Below are positions 21,599 through 26,662 of a stretch of 26,662 nucleotides of DNA, in pieces. The stretch lies in NCBI GenBank assembly GCA_964012725.1, contig CAXGTL010000014.1, positions 1 to 26,662 on the forward strand, written 5' to 3'. The position numbers were made by a program, and so were the translations under genes. Within the stretch, counting starts at the first letter, position 1. The number at the start of each line of letters is the position of its first letter. The notes under the pieces were generated by a model. It made no database searches. It saw nothing but the letters and a program-made list of their open reading frames with translations, and was not told the DNA's origin. This stretch comes from CAXGTL01 sp964012725 (lineage in GTDB: Archaea > Nanobdellota > Nanobdellia > Woesearchaeales > CAXGTL01).

Positions 21599-24500
21599 AA
21601 AATAAGAACAAAAATATCAAAAAGCGAAAAGTAAAGAAGAAAACTAGAAACAAAAAACTAGTTAGAAAAACAAGTAGAAATAACTTTTTGAATAAACACA
21701 AGAAACAAATGATTGAGTTATCAATAGTTATGCTTGGATTATTTATATTAACAATGATTGTGGCAAATGATCCTACTTTATTAGGTTATACTGTTGAAAC
21801 AGACAGTTTAATTGTTTTAACACAAGCAGAAGATATTGGTTACGAAGGCATTTGGTTTAGAGTAGATAATCAAGATTATGCAAACAATGTTTCATTAATA
21901 TCAAATTATTATAATGATAGCCTAGAATATGAATTTAGTGGAAGAAACATTTACATTTTAACAGAAAAAAGAAATGATTTTGGTGTAGCAAACATTACTA
22001 TTGATGAACAAACAACAAATTATCAAACATATCTTGTAGACTTTTATTCAGAAAATAACATAAAGAATTATTTAATTGCAATCACAGAATTAGATGACAT
22101 AACACACACATTAAAGATTAAGTTAACTAATCTAAGAAATACAGAATCTGGTGATAATTATGTTGCAATCGATGCATTGTTGCAAAGCAAAGCTGGAAAC
22201 TTATCTGAATATGAACTTTATTCATCTGATGAAATTACACTGGATGAAATTAGTAATACATTGTATGTTGAAGATGAAGTTGTTGTTGAAGAAAATACTA
22301 CAATAGAAACAAATGAAACAATAGAAAATATAACAATACAAGAAAACATTACAATTGAAACAATAGTTAATATTACAAATATTACGCAAGAAGTTGAAGA
22401 AAATATTACAATAGAATTAAATGAAACAACTGAAGAAACAAATATTACTAATGAAACAATAGAAACTGTTGAAAATATCACAACTATTACAACAATAAAT
22501 ACTACAACTACAACAGCAAATATCACAGAAACAATTACACCACCTACATTCATCAGAATCAATGAACCTGTTAAATGGACAAAGACAGTAAAAACATTAG
22601 AATCAACAAATAACTTAACAATTGAATTACCAAAAGAAACAATTAATTTAACTATAAATAAAATAGACAAAGATAACAACAAAGAAAACATTGATAATGA
22701 AAAAATAAAAATAAATTATGAAAATAAAGATACTAAAGAAAAGGAAACAAAAGAAATATCAGAATTTGTTAAAGACAAAACAATAGATGAGTTAGACAGA
22801 GAAATAAATCTAAGACAAGAGTTTGAACAAGATACTGAACATTTAGAAGACATTAAACAAGAACTAAATAAAAAACCAATTGAATCATTTATTTCTTTAA
22901 CTGGTAATTTCATGCAAAACATATTAGGGTTTATAACATTTGAACAAGAATCAGTTGAATTAGAATCCATATCAGAACAAGAAGAACAAAATGATCAAAC
23001 AGAATTAACAAACTTAATCATCACAGACAATATAACAATAGAAGATGAAATTGAAATTGAATATTATACTGAAGCTCCGATTGCTGTTGAACAAAACATT
23101 ACTGAATACAAAAAACAAATTACAATTAGTTCAGAAACTCATTATGAGAATATATTAGCTTATACAACAATACCTGATGCTCCTTTAAGTGCTATTAAAG
23201 TCTATAAATTAAATACTATTATAGATCCAATAACAAATACAACAACAAACACAAAAGAACAAACAGAACTTTATAGTTATAGTGACTTAAATGATAATGG
23301 TAATATTGATTACATTGAATGGATTATCCCTCACTTAAGTGATCAGTCATATGAAATAGAAATCACTGTCTTAAATGTACAATCATATCCAGTTGTTGGT
23401 GGTAATTGGACTGTAATGTTTACAACTAGTGGAACTGCTAACTTAACAATTAGAGCAAGTAATGAAACAACTTGGAGTAATGTAAATGAAAATGAAGATC
23501 TTAAATTCTTAACATTAGTATGTAATAACACAGTACAAAACTATACATGGATAGAAGATAATGAATTATTTATACAAGACTATTCATGTAACAGCACAGG
23601 TTATGAAACCTCAAAAGTATTAACACCAGGAGTACATGATTTAGTATTCTCATTTGGAGATCAAACAGCAGAAGCACACAATGATGCTGCTAATGAACCA
23701 GGAATTGAATTTGTTAACCCAACTGAAGCAAATGGAGCAACAATTACAAATAATTTTACAAGAATAAATGTTTCAATCACAAATGCAGCTGATTTATCTG
23801 AATTCAAATTTAATTGGAACGGAACAAATACAACCTATTATGATGATTCATTAGTATTAATGTATAACTTTGATAATGTATCTAATTTAAATGAAAACTA
23901 TGGAAGTTCTGGTTTAGTTTATGATTCAAGTATAAATAGTAAAAACAATGGAACAATTGCTGGAGCATTATTTAATCCTGAAGGAAGACATGGTGGAGGA
24001 ATATGGTTTGATGATAGTAATGATTATATTAGTTGTGGTGGAGGAGATAGTTTAGATGCTCTATCAGCAGAAGTAACAGTTTCAGCATGGGTAAATATAA
24101 GCCTACCTTCAGAGACCTATACTTATGTAGTTAATAGGTGGGGAGGTAGTGGCTACAATTTTATTTTTAGAATAGATAATAATCAAAATCTTAATGGTGT
24201 ATGGAGAATTGGTGGTGCTAATTATCAGACTCCATATATAAATGAAAATTTTTATACAGCTTATGGTAATGAATGGCATCATATAGCAACTACATATAAA
24301 AGTGGAATGCAAAAATTGTATATAGATGGTGTAGTTGTTAATTACACAACACATTCAGGTGTACTTGATACATCTACACAAACTTGTTACATTGGTAGAG
24401 ACCAATCAAATAATAGATTCCCTACTAAGGGTTTAATAGACGAAGTAAGAATTTATAATCAAAGTTTATCAGATGATGCAGTTAAACAATTATATTTATC

Positions 24501-26662
24501 TAACATGAAAAAGTATGACACAGATAAATGGTTATTTATAACAAACCAATCAAATGCAGGTACTGGTTTAACAGATGAAACTTATACATACTATGCAACT
24601 TCTAAAGATACATCAGATAATGCAAACACAACAGGAATAAGAACTGTGACTATTGATGCAATAGATACAACACCCCCAGCAATTTCATTCAAGGATCCTA
24701 CAGAAGCAGATGGAACAACAACAACCAATAACTTCATAACAGCAAATGTTTCAATAAGTAATGCTACAAATCTAAACGATTTCACTTTTGATTGGAATGG
24801 AGTTAATTATACACATTATAATAGTAATTTAACATTAATGTATAACTTTAACAATGTTAGTAGTTTAACTGAAAATGAAACATTTGTTGTTGATATGAGT
24901 CCAGGTAGCACAGATAATACGACAGCAGTAGGTTCTCCAGCTTATAGTGCAACAGCAGGAAAGTATGGAGGAGCATATACATATTCATCAGGAAATTATT
25001 TCACAATAACAGATAGTAATACTTTTAGCTTTGGTGCTAATGATTTTGCAATTGAACTTTGGTTCAAAAAGAATACAGGAAGTGATACTACTCACACAGT
25101 TTTAATTGGGCAAAGTCAGGCATGGGCAACAGCTGATACATCTGTATTCTTTATTAGACAAAATCCTAATAATGATGCAAGTAAACATATAGGTGTAGGG
25201 CTTTATCACTCAAGTACTGCTACAACAGTTGATTCTAACACTGCTATAGAGGATACTAATTGGCACCATGTAGTTTATACTCGGGATGGGACAGATTTAA
25301 AAATATATCTTGACGGAGCATTTGAAAAATCAGGAGACATAAGTACTAATGTAGCTCATGATGTAGCTTTTGACGCTAGTGTTGGTGGAATTGGTGGAGG
25401 ATATAATTTTGCTGGTTCAATAGATGAAGTTAGAATATGGAACAAAAGTTTTAGTGATGCAGATGTTAATCAAAGTTATTTTTCTAATCTTAAGAAATAT
25501 GACACAGATAAATGGGAATTTATTACAAACCAAACAGATTTAACAGATTTAACAAGTTACACATTTGCTGGTTATGCAACAGACACATTTGATAACACAA
25601 ACACAACAGGAACAAGAACAATTACCTACCAATCAGACGCTACACCTCCTATATTGACATATGAAGATCCAACTGAAATTGATTCAGTAGGAATTTCAAT
25701 TAATTCAACTTTAATAAATATTTCAATTACAGATGCAAATGATTTATCTGAATTCAAATTCAATTGGAATGGAACTAATTACACATTTTATAATGATTCA
25801 TTAATATTAATGTATAATTTTGATAATGTAAGTAATTTAAATGAAAACTATGGAAGTTCTGGTTTAGTTTATGATTCTAGTATAAATAATAAAAACAATG
25901 GAACAATTGCAGGACCTATATTCAAAAATGAAGGAAAGTATGGTGGTGCTATGTGGTTTGATGACAGTAATGATTATATTAGTTGTGGTGGTGGAAATAG
26001 TTTAGATGCTTTATCAGAAGAATTAACAGTTTCAGCGTGGGTAAATATAAGCACACCTTCCCAAGCATACACTTATGTTGTTAATAGGTGGTCAAGTGGT
26101 GATCCTCAATTTATTTTGAGGATTAATAATAATCAAGATTTAGAAAGCGTTTGGCAAGTAGATGGAGTTGGAATTGCAAAAACAACACTTTTGGGAGATA
26201 ATTTTTATACAACTTATGGTAATGAATGGCATCATATAGCTACTACATATAAAAGTGGAATGCAAAAATTATATATAGATGGTGAAGTAGTTAATTCAAC
26301 AACACACTCAGGTGTACTTGATACTTCTACTATTACTTGTTATGTTGGTAAAGATCAATCAAATAATAGGTTCCCTACTAAGGGTTTGATAGACGAAGTA
26401 AGAATATATAATCAAAGTTTATCAGACGATGCAGTTAAACAATTATATTTATCCAATTTCAGAAAATACGACACAGATAAATGGAACTTTGAAACAAATC
26501 AAACAGATTTAACAGATCAATCTTATACATATTATGCAACTGCAAAAGATTCATATAATAATGAAAACAAAACAGGAACAAGAACTGTAACTGTGGATAC
26601 AACAGTACCAACAATATCATTAGACAATCCAACAGATGCTTCAACAGAAAGTTCATTACCAA
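21595..26662 (+). CDS. Giant LamG-repeat surface protein (C-terminus outside window)
   Basis: The frame is open for at least 1689 residues and continues past the window. A Lys/Arg-rich leader of about 40 residues is followed by one membrane segment, LSIVMLGLFILTMIV, so the rest lies outside the cell. Residues about 223-315 are a Thr/Asn/Glu-rich stalk packed with N-x-T sequons. A possible coiled region follows, then a calcium-loop-like DLNDNGNIDYIEW near 564. From about residue 700, units of 320-326 residues repeat. Each has an Ig-like part (DPTE...NVSI...FNWNGTN) and a LamG/concanavalin-like part (WHHIATTYKSGMQKLYIDG, LIDEVRIYNQSLSDD). Three units and the start of a fourth are seen. It is translationally coupled to the HTH gene by an ATGA overlap. 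An adhesin or cell-contact role is likely but inferred. Confidence 0.85.
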   Translation, partial: MKNKNKNIKKRKVKKKTRNKKLVRKTSRNNFLNKHKKQMIELSIVMLGLFILTMIVANDPTLLGYTVETDSLIVLTQAEDIGYEGIWFRVDNQDYANNVSLISNYYNDSLEYEFSGRNIYILTEKRNDFGVANITIDEQTTNYQTYLVDFYSENNIKNYLIAITELDDITHTLKIKLTNLRNTESGDNYVAIDALLQSKAGNLSEYELYSSDEITLDEISNTLYVEDEVVVEENTTIETNETIENITIQENITIETIVNITNITQEVEENITIELNETTEETNITNETIETVENITTITTINTTTTTANITETITPPTFIRINEPVKWTKTVKTLESTNNLTIELPKETINLTINKIDKDNNKENIDNEKIKINYENKDTKEKETKEISEFVKDKTIDELDREINLRQEFEQDTEHLEDIKQELNKKPIESFISLTGNFMQNILGFITFEQESVELESISEQEEQNDQTELTNLIITDNITIEDEIEIEYYTEAPIAVEQNITEYKKQITISSETHYENILAYTTIPDAPLSAIKVYKLNTIIDPITNTTTNTKEQTELYSYSDLNDNGNIDYIEWIIPHLSDQSYEIEITVLNVQSYPVVGGNWTVMFTTSGTANLTIRASNETTWSNVNENEDLKFLTLVCNNTVQNYTWIEDNELFIQDYSCNSTGYETSKVLTPGVHDLVFSFGDQTAEAHNDAANEPGIEFVNPTEANGATITNNFTRINVSITNAADLSEFKFNWNGTNTTYYDDSLVLMYNFDNVSNLNENYGSSGLVYDSSINSKNNGTIAGALFNPEGRHGGGIWFDDSNDYISCGGGDSLDALSAEVTVSAWVNISLPSETYTYVVNRWGGSGYNFIFRIDNNQNLNGVWRIGGANYQTPYINENFYTAYGNEWHHIATTYKSGMQKLYIDGVVVNYTTHSGVLDTSTQTCYIGRDQSNNRFPTKGLIDEVRIYNQSLSDDAVKQLYLSNMKKYDTDKWLFITNQSNAGTGLTDETYTYYATSKDTSDNANTTGIRTVTIDAIDTTPPAISFKDPTEADGTTTTNNFITANVSISNATNLNDFTFDWNGVNYTHYNSNLTLMYNFNNVSSLTENETFVVDMSPGSTDNTTAVGSPAYSATAGKYGGAYTYSSGNYFTITDSNTFSFGANDFAIELWFKKNTGSDTTHTVLIGQSQAWATADTSVFFIRQNPNNDASKHIGVGLYHSSTATTVDSNTAIEDTNWHHVVYTRDGTDLKIYLDGAFEKSGDISTNVAHDVAFDASVGGIGGGYNFAGSIDEVRIWNKSFSDADVNQSYFSNLKKYDTDKWEFITNQTDLTDLTSYTFAGYATDTFDNTNTTGTRTITYQSDATPPILTYEDPTEIDSVGISINSTLINISITDANDLSEFKFNWNGTNYTFYNDSLILMYNFDNVSNLNENYGSSGLVYDSSINNKNNGTIAGPIFKNEGKYGGAMWFDDSNDYISCGGGNSLDALSEELTVSAWVNISTPSQAYTYVVNRWSSGDPQFILRINNNQDLESVWQVDGVGIAKTTLLGDNFYTTYGNEWHHIATTYKSGMQKLYIDGEVVNSTTHSGVLDTSTITCYVGKDQSNNRFPTKGLIDEVRIYNQSLSDDAVKQLYLSNFRKYDTDKWNFETNQTDLTDQSYTYYATAKDSYNNENKTGTRTVTVDTTVPTISLDNPTDASTESSLP

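Noticed and set aside
22218..22691. Minus-strand open frame within the surface protein gene
   Set aside because: It is rich in Val, Ser and Ile as the reverse of Asn/Thr/Glu codons, with no ribosome site; a shadow of the sequon-rich stalk.
1..26662. CRISPR array, rRNA genes or insertion sequence transposase
   Set aside because: No regular spaced repeats, no rRNA-like stretch and no transposase-like protein were found.

Overview
The window is AT-rich archaeal chromosome. RpoK, PCNA, a two-ring Cdc48/VAT ATPase, an archaeal-type TyrRS, TATA-box promoters close to start codons, GGTGA-type Shine-Dalgarno sites and tRNA genes with introns away from the anticodon all point to archaea. The small DUF5679 zinc ribbon, the short lysine-rich coiled-coil proteins and the giant LamG surface protein suggest a DPANN lineage of the Woesearchaeota/Pacearchaeota kind. 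That placement is inference; no 16S gene is present.

Layout. Positions 1-8613 hold a minus-strand run: Sua5-Cdc48, RpoK, TldE, TldD, TyrRS and an AmrS-like radical SAM enzyme. Positions 8723-10025 hold a plus-strand cluster of three small proteins, two of which share a domain. Positions 10100-12900 are an RNA-rich stretch: tRNA-Leu, PCNA, a DUF5679 zinc ribbon, tRNA-Trp, a LAGLIDADG homing endonuclease, tRNA-Ile and a 242-nt candidate structured RNA. A YqhQ-like membrane protein and SMC follow on the minus strand, then a UDP-ManNAc dehydrogenase (+), an RNase HIII (-) and an HPF-like protein (+). Initiator tRNA-Met and tRNA-Ser come next. The right end is a two-gene unit: a helix-turn-helix protein with no normal start codon overlaps by 4 nt the start of a surface protein of at least 1689 residues, which runs off the window.

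Most unusual: all five tRNA genes can be folded to canonical cloverleaves only if two or three introns are removed from each, 13 in total. They sit in the D-loop, anticodon stem, anticodon loop, variable loop and T-loop. A homing endonuclease gene lies between two of these tRNAs. The intergenic regions also hold a repeated, covarying structured element (two good copies and one possible relative), a second long RNA-like element closed by a 12-bp helix, and a four-copy G-rich/C-rich repeat that lies just past the stop codons of three minus-strand genes.
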